Below, piece by piece: positions 20,280 to 31,921 of a stretch of 64,000 nt of DNA. This DNA comes from an uncultured archaeon (GTDB taxonomy: Archaea; Thermoproteota; Nitrososphaeria; JACIWG01), in the NCBI GenBank assembly GCA_938034445.1, contig CALHLD010000005.1, forward strand, positions 1 through 64,000, in the 5' to 3' direction. How positions within the stretch are numbered: the stretch's first letter is position 1; the number at the start of each line of letters is the position of its first letter. The notes beneath the pieces were generated by a model. That model was given only the letters and a program-made list of their open reading frames with translations, had not been told where the DNA came from and did not search any database. A program made the translations under genes and the position numbers.

Positions 20280-21044
20280 GTGCCTATGCTACTTGATATA
20301 AGAAACTTGACCGTAGAAGTGGAGGGAAAAACGGTATTAAAAAATCTATCACTATCAATAGGTTTTGGAGAAACAGTTTTACTCATGGGCCCAAATGGTT
20401 CCGGTAAATCTTCTCTAATATACACTTTAATGGGCAACCCACAATATAAGATAAAGAGTGGTTCTATAGTTTTTAAAGGAAGGGACATAACAAACTTTTC
20501 TACCGAAGAGAGGGTGAAGTTGGGGCTTGGTGCTGCCCTACAGTTTCCTCCAAAAATTTATGGTATCACGTTAAGAAATTTGGCCAAAAAACTTGCTAAA
20601 AATGATGCTGAAATTGATTCGACAGCCTCTTTGCTTAATTTAACCAGCTTTCTGGATAGGGAAATTAATGTTGGCTTTAGTGGCGGTGAAATGAAGCGTG
20701 TTGAAATATTCTTTCTTCTACTTCAGAAGCCTTCTCTTGCACTATTGGATGAGCCTGATTCTGGTGTAGATATTGAAAACATGACTGTTGTAGGCAAAGC
20801 TATAGGAAAACTTCTGTCAGACAGCAATAATACTGCGATGAAAAAGCCTTCTGGACTAATTGTAACACATTTAGGGCATATTTCAAGATATGTTTTAACT
20901 CATAGAACGTATATAATGCAGAATGGTGCAATAATATGCTATGGTCCTACAGAAAATCTTGTAAATGATGTTCTGAAGCATGGATTTGACTGGTGCATAA
21001 AATGCTATGACGATCGTTTATCATGTAAACAGGTGGGCGAATAG
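20280..21044 (+). CDS. sufC: SufC/SmsC-like Fe-S assembly ABC ATPase
   Basis: GPNGSGKSSLIYTLMG, FSGGEMKRVEIFFLLLQKPSLALLDEPDSGVDIE. Confidence 0.9.
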   Translation: MPMLLDIRNLTVEVEGKTVLKNLSLSIGFGETVLLMGPNGSGKSSLIYTLMGNPQYKIKSGSIVFKGRDITNFSTEERVKLGLGAALQFPPKIYGITLRNLAKKLAKNDAEIDSTASLLNLTSFLDREINVGFSGGEMKRVEIFFLLLQKPSLALLDEPDSGVDIENMTVVGKAIGKLLSDSNNTAMKKPSGLIVTHLGHISRYVLTHRTYIMQNGAIICYGPTENLVNDVLKHGFDWCIKCYDDRLSCKQVGE

Positions 21045-21047
21045 GTT

Positions 21048-22283
21048 TTGAATATGGGGGAAAAGATTGAATTTTTGAATAATAGGGCAAAAATGTCCTT
21101 GCAAAATAGATGCCCATATGGGCCGGATGTAGACGTTTCATCTTACATAAAATCCGAGAATAGTTTTAAGGAGGTTGAAGATATAGGCTTACTTCCGGAA
21201 AATGTTGTTGAAAGAATAAAAAGTGTTGGCATAGATTTAGGTGGTTCCATCAAATCTTCTAGCTACTTGCAAATAGACCACAGCCTAGTGTACAAGAGGA
21301 AACTGTATCCAAACGTTGAAATATTAAGTTTAGATGAGGCATTAAACGATAAGTATTTTGTTGAAAACTATTTTTGGAATCTTATAGACGTGGGACAAGA
21401 TAAGTTTACTGCGGCAGCACAATTGTATGGAAAAGGAGGCTATGTAATAATTTCTAAAGAAAATTCTATTACAGAATCCCCAGTTCAAGCATGTCTTTTC
21501 ATAAAAGGTACAGAAGTTTTTCAAGCTCCACATAATATTGTTGTTGCTGAACCAAATTCTGTTCTACATGTTGTAACAGGTTGTGCTGCGATGCCTGAAA
21601 CTGTCGGATTACATGCTGGAATAACAGAATTTTATGTTAAAAAGAATTCTACTGTAACATTTACAATGATACATGATTGGAGCAGAGCCGCTCATGTTCG
21701 TCCAAGAACTGCAGTAGTTGTTGAAGATGGTGGAACATTTATAAACAATTATATAAACTTAAATGTCTCGGGCCTTAATTCTCTTCAATCCTATCCAATA
21801 GTATATTTGAAAGGTGAAAATTCTAGAACATTCATGTCCTCAATTATTGTTGGCAGATCAAACTCCTACATCGATTTAGGCTCAGCTGTAAAGGCTACTG
21901 GCAAAAATTCCAGTGCTGAAATCATATCAAGGGCTGTTTCAACAGATTCCTCAAAAATTGTTTCAAGGGCCAGAATATCTTCTGAAGCATCTGGTGTAAA
22001 AGGGCATATAGAATGTCGTGGCCTTATCCTTAACGATGGTTCTGGTATTTGGACTGTACCTGAACTCGATTCTATTGTCAAAGATGTTGAATTAACTCAT
22101 GAAGCTGCTGTAGGAAAGCTTTCTGAGGAATTAATATTCTATCTACTTACTAAGGGTATTGAAAGGGATGAGGCAGTATCCATGCTTGTTAGAGGTTTTC
22201 TTGAGGTCAGGGTTCCTAGTCTACCAACTTTGATTGAAAAGCAGATTAAGATTTTAATGGAGTCTAGTACAAAATTTTTGTAA
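21048..22283 (+). CDS. SufB/SufD (SmsB)-like Fe-S assembly scaffold
   Basis: Adjacent to sufC; C-terminal HIECRGLILNDGSGIWTVPELDSIVKDVELTHEAAVGKLSEELIFYLLTKGI typical of SufBD. Confidence 0.88.
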   Translation: MNMGEKIEFLNNRAKMSLQNRCPYGPDVDVSSYIKSENSFKEVEDIGLLPENVVERIKSVGIDLGGSIKSSSYLQIDHSLVYKRKLYPNVEILSLDEALNDKYFVENYFWNLIDVGQDKFTAAAQLYGKGGYVIISKENSITESPVQACLFIKGTEVFQAPHNIVVAEPNSVLHVVTGCAAMPETVGLHAGITEFYVKKNSTVTFTMIHDWSRAAHVRPRTAVVVEDGGTFINNYINLNVSGLNSLQSYPIVYLKGENSRTFMSSIIVGRSNSYIDLGSAVKATGKNSSAEIISRAVSTDSSKIVSRARISSEASGVKGHIECRGLILNDGSGIWTVPELDSIVKDVELTHEAAVGKLSEELIFYLLTKGIERDEAVSMLVRGFLEVRVPSLPTLIEKQIKILMESSTKFL

Positions 22284-22330
22284 TAGATGTAAAAAAGTTT
22301 TTTAACATAAAATACGGTGAGGGTATAAAA

Positions 22331-22780
22331 TTGGTTACAAAGATTAGAGAAATGTGCATCGACGATCTTCCAGAAGTTTTTCATATAGGCGAGTCTATTT
22401 TTTCTAGCGAAACTTTTCCAATAATGTATAGAACATGGGACGAATATACTGTAACATCCCTTTTCAATAATAATAAGGACTTGTGTTTAGTGGCGGAATA
22501 CAATGATAAAGTTGTAGGTTTCATAATGGGGGTAACTGTTGAAAAACCTCAATCTCCATGGAAGTACGGGTACATTGCATGGCTTGGTGTTAGAAAGAAA
22601 TATCAGAGGTCAGGTATTGCAAGTAGATTATATGATAGTTTAGAGGAAAGGTTTAAGGAACTTGGTGTAAGAATCGTTCTAGCTGATATTGAAGCAACCA
22701 ACTTAAAGGCTCTTAAATTTTTTGAAAAGAAAAAGTTTGAACGCACAGCTTCATACATTTGGGTTAAAAAGAGCCTTTAA
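22331..22780 (+). CDS. GNAT N-acetyltransferase (RimI-like)
   Basis: IAWLGVRKKYQRSGIASRLYDSLEERFKELGVRIVLADIEATNLKALKFFEKKKF. Confidence 0.82.
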   Translation: MVTKIREMCIDDLPEVFHIGESIFSSETFPIMYRTWDEYTVTSLFNNNKDLCLVAEYNDKVVGFIMGVTVEKPQSPWKYGYIAWLGVRKKYQRSGIASRLYDSLEERFKELGVRIVLADIEATNLKALKFFEKKKFERTASYIWVKKSL

Positions 22781-22783
22781 ATG

Positions 22784-23446
22784 CTAAATATTTTTAGAAA
22801 GTTCCTCAAAGCCTTCTTCAAGCTTAACTATCGGAAAGTAAATCCATTTTGGTTCAAGTAGGTTGTCTGTTAGTTTCCATTCTTCGACAGAGGAAACTCT
22901 GTATCCCACAAACCTTCCACTGATCTCATTATCTGAAAGGTAAGTGAAGTATATTCTTCTACTTTTATCAAATATTCTTTGAACAAGTTTTATTGTATAA
23001 ACATGTTTGTCATAATGTTTCCAGTTGTAGATTATAAAAGTTCTTTTTATAATCGGCCAACCTAAAGTGAATCGGAGAAGGTCTTCAAAGGTCTGTGTTC
23101 TAACTATAAGTGGTGTGTCCTTTGGAAAGTTTCTAAAGTCACTTTTCTCATCAAGATATATTAATGGAATATAGACGTCTGTTCCCTCGATGCCCTTTGA
23201 TGGTGAAATAATTTTTTTGCCTCCTGCTGTTGAAAATTTTAAAAATTTTTCTCCAACATACTCGTCTTCTGTAAAAAATATGTTTAGAAAGTCGCTTGTA
23301 TCGTCTGGGTCTCCAAACGTAAAATATACTCTAATCTGTCCTGTTCCAGTAACGAATATTCCACCATAGTATTGCATTAATTCTGTAGTCTTTGAGGCTA
23401 CAATCATTTTTGCAAGATCTTCCAAGGATTTTACTTTAAATATCAT
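22784..23446 (-). CDS. Hypothetical protein
   Basis: 220-aa ORF, no recognised motif. Confidence 0.6.
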   Translation of the reverse strand: MIFKVKSLEDLAKMIVASKTTELMQYYGGIFVTGTGQIRVYFTFGDPDDTSDFLNIFFTEDEYVGEKFLKFSTAGGKKIISPSKGIEGTDVYIPLIYLDEKSDFRNFPKDTPLIVRTQTFEDLLRFTLGWPIIKRTFIIYNWKHYDKHVYTIKLVQRIFDKSRRIYFTYLSDNEISGRFVGYRVSSVEEWKLTDNLLEPKWIYFPIVKLEEGFEELSKNI

Positions 23447-23538
23447 TTTATCACTATCACTTTTAATCTGTATCTATTAAATTTTTTCATGAAGGACGAA
23501 AACTTTTATAGGCGTAATATATGCCCATTGTTTGATGA

Positions 23539-24564
<1,026 letters not shown>

Positions 24565-24603
24565 ATCTACTAAAACAGTAGCATAAGAATGGGTGTTTAG
24601 TGT

Positions 24604-25830
24604 TTGAAGTATAAAACATTAGATGATGTGAACGTTAAAGGTAAAACTGTTATCGTTAGAGTCGACTTTAATTCAACAGTAGATCCTGAAACTAAAAAGC
24701 TTTTAGATGATGAGAGAATAAAATTGCATTCTGTAACAATTAGGGAGCTGGCTGAAAAGGGTGCTAAGGTTATAGTTTTAGCGCACCAAGGTAGGCCAGG
24801 TGACGCTGACTTTATCGGGCTAGGTCAACATGCTAACCGTCTAAAGGAAATATTAGGTATAGATGTAAAGTTTGTAGAGGATGTTGTTGGAGAAAAGGCT
24901 GTTACTGCAATAAAAGAGTTAAGGGATGGTGAAATTCTTCTTCTAGATAATGTTCGAACTCTATCAGATGAAATGGCTAAAAAATCTATTGAAGAGCATG
25001 CTAATTCTATGATCGTAAATGCTCTTGCACCGTTAGCTGATCTGTTCGTCATAGACGCTTTTGCAGCAGCGCATCGTGCGCATGCATCTATTGTAGGCTT
25101 TATTCCAAAAATTCCAACTGTTTTCGGTAGAGTAATGGAGAAAGAGCTGCTTGCAATCGATAAGGTTAGGTCTGTTGAAAATAGGCCAATAGTATACGTT
25201 TTAGGCGGCTCAAAGGTTAAAGAGGGTGTTGAAATATCAGAATATGTTTTATCGAATAATAGGGTTGACTACATACTTACTGGAGGTCTTGTTGCACAAC
25301 TATTTTTGCATTCCAAAGGAATAAACTTGGGGGATGTGAATGTTAAGGTCTTAGAGGGAAGAGGTCTTCTCGACCTTGCTCCCAAAGCTAAAACCCTTTT
25401 GGACAACTTCAAGGAAAAGATTATTACACCCAAAGATTTGGCAGTTAAATCTAATGGCTTTAGAAGGGAGCTATTAGTTGAAGAACTTCCAACTGATGAT
25501 GAAATATGTGATATTGGTTCCACGACAATGGAGTATTTTGCAAAGTTTCTATCTAACGCTAAAGCTGTCTTCTTGCACGGCCCTATGGGTGTATATGAGG
25601 ACAGTAAATTTATAGAAGGTACAAGGGCCGTTTTTAAGGCTGCTGTAGAATCTGGTGCCTTCACTGTAGCTGGTGGAGGCCACACTATTGCCGCGTTAAG
25701 TAGACTTGGTCTATATGATAAAGTATCATATATTAGCTCTGGTGGTGGAGCATTGCTGGAGGCTCTTATGGGTAAAAAGCTTCCAGTTATAGAAGCAATA
25801 GAAAAGTATCAGACAACATTTTTTAGCTAA
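24604..25830 (+). CDS. pgk: Phosphoglycerate kinase
   Basis: VIVRVDFNSTVDPETKKLLDDERI, VIVLAHQGRPG, FLHGPMGVYED, SGGGALLEALMGKKLP. Confidence 0.95.
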   Translation: MKYKTLDDVNVKGKTVIVRVDFNSTVDPETKKLLDDERIKLHSVTIRELAEKGAKVIVLAHQGRPGDADFIGLGQHANRLKEILGIDVKFVEDVVGEKAVTAIKELRDGEILLLDNVRTLSDEMAKKSIEEHANSMIVNALAPLADLFVIDAFAAAHRAHASIVGFIPKIPTVFGRVMEKELLAIDKVRSVENRPIVYVLGGSKVKEGVEISEYVLSNNRVDYILTGGLVAQLFLHSKGINLGDVNVKVLEGRGLLDLAPKAKTLLDNFKEKIITPKDLAVKSNGFRRELLVEELPTDDEICDIGSTTMEYFAKFLSNAKAVFLHGPMGVYEDSKFIEGTRAVFKAAVESGAFTVAGGGHTIAALSRLGLYDKVSYISSGGGALLEALMGKKLPVIEAIEKYQTTFFS

Positions 25831-28597
25831 CATTCAAATTGTCTTTTAAATCCTTTTTCCTATATTTTTTTGAATATAGTATCCATAACATGATGGCAGC
25901 TGCTACTAGAATTGGTATAAACGTTAATAGAATGTTCCCAGTTTTCCATTCGATGTTCCATTTTGCTTTAACATTATATGGTCTACTCATTTTTAAAGTT
26001 ATCGTGAGTTCGTTGCTTTCAATATCCCCTACCCATTTTTCGAAAGCATAATATGTGAAAAAATCCCTATCTACTGTCAAATCAGAAATGTAGAATGAAA
26101 CTTCAACTCCTTCATTATACCATTTTGTTGGATTTTCTTGAAAATTTTTTGATAGCACTTGAGCGTGTTCTGATGTCACATTGAGAAAATATTGTGTTAC
26201 AAAGACTGCATACAAGTTTGCTGGACCATGCATGACTATTTGTCCTAACGTCGATGTTGTCGTCATGTTACCTTTCCATTCTACAAAAACTTTTCTTATT
26301 CCCTCAGAAACATATATTGTAGAATTCAATATTCTAAATGTTGCTTTCTGTGAAGCATTATACCATCCTGTTCCTTCCACTATTCCATAATCTGATGACA
26401 CTTTTAGATAATACTGGATATAATATGTTATGTTCAAAGTTTTTGGCTTATCCAGCTTAAGGGAAAAGCTTCTTAAGTAGTTTACTATGCTATCATATTT
26501 GCTGTAAGAGAAACAATATCTAATATTTTCTCCAGAATATATGTATGCTGGTGCTTCTACACTAACTTCTTTACCCTCATCGAACCAGTAATCTTCTGTA
26601 AAAGGCTGCACTTTAACAGCTTTAAAATCAAGAACATTTGGGCTCATAATAATATCAAGTTTATACTGTAGTTTCCAAAGAATCTTTTCTATTAACGGTC
26701 CAAGGACAGTTACTTTAGCCTTATAGTCTTCACCAGAATATGATCCAGGTCCACTGCCTTCCCATCCTACAAAAATTATTCTTGTGTTTGTAGTGTTATA
26801 TGATTCTATTGGCAATATTGTGATCTCCACTTTAGTACCGTTTTCGTACCAGTGGTCTGGATTTGATGGAGAAAGATCGTATATGAAATATTTTGGCTTA
26901 TCTACTCTCAACATGTATTCAATAGTGTATTTTACTGTAAATGTTTTATCTGAATCGGCTTTATATGTTATCTGATTTTTTGTTAGGCCAAGTTCTTCCC
27001 AGACTTTAAACTTGTATCTACTGACTGAAGTTATATTTGAAGTGTTTTCTGTTATAAGGTTGACTGTTCCAGCATACGTGTATATTTTTGTGTAGCCGCT
27101 TGAGTTTGTGTAATATTTTGTCCCATTTACAGTAATCATTAGCTTGGGTAATGGATTACCATTTAAGTCTACAGCTTTAATTGTTATCGTTATAGGTTTT
27201 CTAACATCAACTGTCGTCGTTATCGTCGTCTCCTTAAAATCCAAGTTTCCCTCCCATAACGCTTTGAATGTTAATTTGCCTGCAATCGTGGGCTTAAATG
27301 TAAATTTGAAGTTTCCCTTTGAATCTGTTGTTGTCTGTCCTATTTCTGTCCATGTTGTCTGGTTTTCTTGAATATACAATTTTATTGTTTGGTTTGCTAT
27401 GCTTGGTGTTAGTGTGCCTTCAAATGTTATGTTATTTCCTAATCCTATAACATTAGGTATAGCGTTTAATGTAATTTTTGCAAACGGCTTTCTTGTGAAA
27501 GATAAAATTTTTGTTTTTGTACATGCTATAAGGTATTCTGGCTCTTCTTCGCCAAAGACTATAGCAATATCTGCTGCTGTTGTTGATATTGTGTAACTCC
27601 AAAGATTCTCTCCTGCAAACTTTGTTATTCCAACCTTTCCCTCTGAAGTCCATGCAATATAATCAAGATTTTTGTCCCCTAAAATGTTTACTGCATTTTT
27701 AGAAATAATAGTCTTATACCATTCTCCTGTTAATGTACTGTGATATAGGATTGTGCCATTACTTAACCCTAAAGCAACTTTTCTGCCATCGTATGATATC
27801 AAGGATGAAATAAATTGTGTGTTTGAAAGTGTTGCTGTCTCTATAATATATAGTGTGTCTGTTCTAATTAGGTAAAATCTATTCTTTGTTGTCACGGTAG
27901 CAAAAAAGCCGAAGCCTGAAACATCTAATGAGGTTATTGAATCATCTAACCTTATACTCTTGATAATTTTCCCGTTCATTGGATCAATTAGTGTGAGTGT
28001 GCCATCTTCTGAGCCTGCCAATATTCTGTAGAATGAGTTGTCGTAGTCGATTGCCTTTATTTTTGTACCAACTTTTGTATTCCATTTTATTGATAGGTTT
28101 GCTGGCATAATTAAATCTGCTCTTGTAACATTTCCATCTGAAGTAGTATAGACAATAGTATATTCTTTCTCAATGTTTTTTGGCAATATTATGTTTTCGA
28201 CTGTAGCGTTCGCCTTAAATATGAAACTTCTATAGCTTGTCGAATTATATACGCTCACGTATGTGCCGTTAACTATCGAAACAACATATTTTCCACTGTC
28301 ATGTACCTTTACTCCGTCAACTATGTCAACATATCTTGCTGGAAGAATTTCTACTCTCTTGCTTCCGTCCACTGGACTTAATCCTATAACTAGAGACCTG
28401 TTTATTGCGTAAACTATGTTCTGGTCTCCTGTTAAAGAAATTCTATATTTTTCGCTTGCATAGTTTTCTATACTTTTTGTCCATGTTGGAAGGTTATCGT
28501 ATGCTGTTGTTCTACAATTGGGGGTGAAAATTAGGAATATTAGAAAAAGTATGGTTATTGTTGTCTTTTTTATTTCCATCCTATGATTGCTTTGCAT
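25823..28597 (-). CDS. Large secreted, membrane-anchored beta-propeller/Ig-like surface protein
   Basis: N-terminal signal-like helix, propeller-like region, Ig-like NITFEGTLTPSIANQTIKLYIQ, C-terminal TM NILLTFIPILVAAAIMLWILYSKKYRKK. Confidence 0.7.
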   Translation of the reverse strand: MQSNHRMEIKKTTITILFLIFLIFTPNCRTTAYDNLPTWTKSIENYASEKYRISLTGDQNIVYAINRSLVIGLSPVDGSKRVEILPARYVDIVDGVKVHDSGKYVVSIVNGTYVSVYNSTSYRSFIFKANATVENIILPKNIEKEYTIVYTTSDGNVTRADLIMPANLSIKWNTKVGTKIKAIDYDNSFYRILAGSEDGTLTLIDPMNGKIIKSIRLDDSITSLDVSGFGFFATVTTKNRFYLIRTDTLYIIETATLSNTQFISSLISYDGRKVALGLSNGTILYHSTLTGEWYKTIISKNAVNILGDKNLDYIAWTSEGKVGITKFAGENLWSYTISTTAADIAIVFGEEEPEYLIACTKTKILSFTRKPFAKITLNAIPNVIGLGNNITFEGTLTPSIANQTIKLYIQENQTTWTEIGQTTTDSKGNFKFTFKPTIAGKLTFKALWEGNLDFKETTITTTVDVRKPITITIKAVDLNGNPLPKLMITVNGTKYYTNSSGYTKIYTYAGTVNLITENTSNITSVSRYKFKVWEELGLTKNQITYKADSDKTFTVKYTIEYMLRVDKPKYFIYDLSPSNPDHWYENGTKVEITILPIESYNTTNTRIIFVGWEGSGPGSYSGEDYKAKVTVLGPLIEKILWKLQYKLDIIMSPNVLDFKAVKVQPFTEDYWFDEGKEVSVEAPAYIYSGENIRYCFSYSKYDSIVNYLRSFSLKLDKPKTLNITYYIQYYLKVSSDYGIVEGTGWYNASQKATFRILNSTIYVSEGIRKVFVEWKGNMTTTSTLGQIVMHGPANLYAVFVTQYFLNVTSEHAQVLSKNFQENPTKWYNEGVEVSFYISDLTVDRDFFTYYAFEKWVGDIESNELTITLKMSRPYNVKAKWNIEWKTGNILLTFIPILVAAAIMLWILYSKKYRKKDLKDNLNVS

Positions 28598-28616
28598 TAA
28601 CCGTTTTTATTATTTT

Positions 28617-31361
28617 CTATCTACTTTTTATTCTACCCATAATCGCTTTTGCAACTTCTACGGCTACAAATATTATTGTTGCTGAAGCTATTCCAAGAAT
28701 CCAATCTTGTAATGTTGGATATGTTATTCCAAAGGCTTCATGTAGTGATGGTGTGTAGAGGACTATTAGCTGTAGCGCTAATGAGCTTGCTATTGCAAGC
28801 CAAAGGTACCTGTTTGAAAATGGTTTAGCTTTCACAATTGGGTGGCTGAGTGAATGGCATGATAGGGCTATAACGAGTTCGCATACAATCATTGTTGTAA
28901 AAAGTTCTGTTCTAGGTTCAATAAGTTCTGTTTCATTAAATGTGCTAAAGTATGTCGTTTCTGTCGATATTGTGAATAGGAAATTCCACAATAGTATAGT
29001 TGTAAGTAGTGCCGGAAGTATTATAAAGAATGTTGCAAACTCCCTTCTCTTCATTAAACTTGATTTAGGATCTCTAGGCTTCCTTCTCATCACATCTTCT
29101 TCTGGAGGATCTACTCCTAATGCGATTGCAGGTAACCCGTCTGTTGTAAGGTTTACCCAAAGGATCTGTACAGCCGTCAATGGTAATGGTAAGCCTGCTA
29201 ATGTTGCAACAAGCATTATAGCGATTTCAGAAATGTTACATTGTAAAAGGTATGTTAGATATTTTTTAATGTTGTCAAAGATTCTTCTTCCCTCCTTAAC
29301 CGCGTTCACTATTGTTGAAAAGTTGTCGTCTGCCAAGATCATGTCAGAAGTTTCCTTTGTAACTTCTGTTCCAGTTATTCCCATCGCTACTCCTATATCA
29401 GCCATCTTTAATGCTGCCGCATCATTTATTCCATCACCTGTCATGGCGACGACATAGCCTTTATTCTTTAACGCTTTAACAATCTTTGTCTTATGTTCTG
29501 GAGAAACTCTTGCGTAAACCTTAACATCTTCCACAATCTTATTAAATTCTTCCTCCGGTATCTTTTCAAGCTCAGCTCCAGTTAACACCAGATTATCTTC
29601 TTCGCTCAAGAGTCCAAGCTCCTTTGCAACCGCTACAGCTGTAAGCTTATGGTCTCCTGTAATCATCACAACCTTTATTCCAGCATCCTTACAGAGTTTT
29701 ATCGCATCCTTTACCTCCTCTCTTGGAGGATCTATCATTCCCTCTATACCCAAGAATATGAAGTCCTTCTCAAACTCCTTCTCGTCTATCTTTTCAGGAA
29801 CTTCTTTAACCTCCTTGTAGGCTATCGCAAGGTTTCTTAACGCCTCTGAAGCCATTTTCTCGTTAACTTCTAAAATCTTTCTTTTTTCTTCTTCAGTAAG
29901 CTTAACACGCTTTCCATCTTTCATGATCCACTTACATCTTTCTAAAACGACTTCAGGAGCTCCCTTCATTGCAACAAACTTTTTACCACCTTCTGGCATA
30001 TTGTGAACTGTAGTCATCCTCTTTCTTTCGGAGGTAAATGGAATCTCGTTAATTCTGGGATATTTGCTCAGTTCCTCCTCTGCTATTCCAGCCTTTTTAG
30101 CTGCTACAATCAGAGCACCTTCTGTAGTATCTCCGCTAACACTCCATCTACCGCTTTCATAGAACAGTTTTGCGTCATTGCATAGGGCTGAAGCCTTTAG
30201 AAGCATTTTCAGGGTTTCCATCTTTAAGGGTTCAATCTTTTTTCCATCAAAATAAAATTCACCTTTAGGCTCATAGCCTACACCACTAACTTCAATCATC
30301 TTATCTTCAACAAAAATTCTTTTAACTGTCATTTCACCTTTGGTCATGGTACCAGTTTTATCCGCACAAATTATCGAAGTACTTCCCAATGTTTCAACCG
30401 CAGGCAATCTTCTAACGATAGCCTTCCTTTTAGCCATCTCGTACATTCCAATTGCCAGAGAGCCTGTTACAACCGCAGGCAATGCTTCTGGAACCGCTGC
30501 AACAGCCAAACTTATACCCCAAAGTATCATCTCAATCAACTCATATCCTCTCAATATTCCAAGAAAAGCGACTAGACCACAGACACTGAGTGCAAAGATT
30601 GTCAACCATTTACCTATAGCATTCATCCTCTTCTCTAAAGGTGTTTCAACCTTTTCCTCTTCTTGCACTGTTTTAGCGATCTTACCGAACTCCGTATTCA
30701 TACCTGTGGCTACAACAACACCTAAACCTCTACCATAAGTTACTATAGTGCCACTAAAAGCCATATTCACCCTATCAGAGACTATAGTGTTTTCTGGCAA
30801 AGGTTCAACAGTTTTTTCTACTGGAATAGATTCTCCTGTTAGGGGAGCTTCATCAATTTTCAAATTATATACTTCAACAAGTCTTATGTCTGCTGGAACC
30901 CTATCACCAGCCCTTAAAACAGCAATATCTCCTGGAACAATATCTTTAGAAGATATAACCCTTTCTCTTCCCTCCCTTATTACTGTAGCCGATGGTGCTG
31001 CAAGCTTCTTCAAAAGTTGCACAGCCTTTTCAGAACGATATTCTTGAACAAAGCCTAAAACTGCTGACGCTACAACTATAGCGAATATTACTATTGCATC
31101 AAGCACCTCTCCAATAAGTAGCGAAAATCCTGTAGCCGCAATCAAAAGTATAATGAGAATATTCTCGAATTGTTCAATAAAAATTTTCCATGCTGGCGTC
31201 GCCTTTTCTCTAATTATCTCATTGAATCCGTAGGTTGCAAGTCTTTTTCTAGCCTCTTCCTCCTTCAACCCTTCAATTGACGTACCAACCTTCTCCAACA
31301 CTTCGTTTATATTAAGCGCATGCCATTTTATTTCAGATTTAAGCGCCATGAACTTATCCAT
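28617..31361 (-). CDS. Cation-transporting P-type ATPase (Ca2+-ATPase-like, P2)
   Basis: ICADKTGTMTKGEMTV, TGDHKLTAVAVAKELGL, VAMTGDGINDAAALKMADIGVAMG. Confidence 0.95.
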   Translation of the reverse strand: MDKFMALKSEIKWHALNINEVLEKVGTSIEGLKEEEARKRLATYGFNEIIREKATPAWKIFIEQFENILIILLIAATGFSLLIGEVLDAIVIFAIVVASAVLGFVQEYRSEKAVQLLKKLAAPSATVIREGRERVISSKDIVPGDIAVLRAGDRVPADIRLVEVYNLKIDEAPLTGESIPVEKTVEPLPENTIVSDRVNMAFSGTIVTYGRGLGVVVATGMNTEFGKIAKTVQEEEKVETPLEKRMNAIGKWLTIFALSVCGLVAFLGILRGYELIEMILWGISLAVAAVPEALPAVVTGSLAIGMYEMAKRKAIVRRLPAVETLGSTSIICADKTGTMTKGEMTVKRIFVEDKMIEVSGVGYEPKGEFYFDGKKIEPLKMETLKMLLKASALCNDAKLFYESGRWSVSGDTTEGALIVAAKKAGIAEEELSKYPRINEIPFTSERKRMTTVHNMPEGGKKFVAMKGAPEVVLERCKWIMKDGKRVKLTEEEKRKILEVNEKMASEALRNLAIAYKEVKEVPEKIDEKEFEKDFIFLGIEGMIDPPREEVKDAIKLCKDAGIKVVMITGDHKLTAVAVAKELGLLSEEDNLVLTGAELEKIPEEEFNKIVEDVKVYARVSPEHKTKIVKALKNKGYVVAMTGDGINDAAALKMADIGVAMGITGTEVTKETSDMILADDNFSTIVNAVKEGRRIFDNIKKYLTYLLQCNISEIAIMLVATLAGLPLPLTAVQILWVNLTTDGLPAIALGVDPPEEDVMRRKPRDPKSSLMKRREFATFFIILPALLTTILLWNFLFTISTETTYFSTFNETELIEPRTELFTTMIVCELVIALSCHSLSHPIVKAKPFSNRYLWLAIASSLALQLIVLYTPSLHEAFGITYPTLQDWILGIASATIIFVAVEVAKAIMGRIKSR

Positions 31362-31479
31362 CCTATTTTTAGGTTAAAAATTTTTATAAACTTTAATTGA
31401 TAATCAAGGCTTTAAAAGAATAATGTAGTCAACTTAATTAGGTTAGCAAACCTATAAATAGTATGTACTGGGAAGATGT

Positions 31480-31875
31480 ATGTTAATGATTGCATTAATT
31501 CCAATAGTACTTATTTTTGTAATTGGTCTTTTAATAATTATTTGGGCTATTGCCTCAATTCCAGTGTACGTTTCTGCAAAAATATTGACTTCCGGTAAAT
31601 CAACCCTTTTCCAATCAATGATCGCCACCCTGTTTGGTTCAATAGTTTACATTATAGCATTATCTATCTCACACATAATTTTCCATTCATTTATAATCTC
31701 TTTTTTGGTAGCATACTTACTTTACATTTGGACTTTTAAGTCAATATTTGGTGTAGGCTGGCTTAAGGCTATAGGAATATCTATTTTAGCCATAATATTC
31801 ACACTAATCATCCAGACTCTATTGGCGGAATTATGGTCTATAACTTTCATACCTTCTCCGAAATGGGCAATATGA
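31480..31875 (+). CDS. Multi-pass membrane hypothetical protein
   Basis: 131 aa, four hydrophobic segments. Confidence 0.55.
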   Translation: MLMIALIPIVLIFVIGLLIIIWAIASIPVYVSAKILTSGKSTLFQSMIATLFGSIVYIIALSISHIIFHSFIISFLVAYLLYIWTFKSIFGVGWLKAIGISILAIIFTLIIQTLLAELWSITFIPSPKWAI

Positions 31876-31921
31876 TTACTAAACTTTTTATATTCGAAGA
31901 CCTAAGAATTTAGGATTTCAA

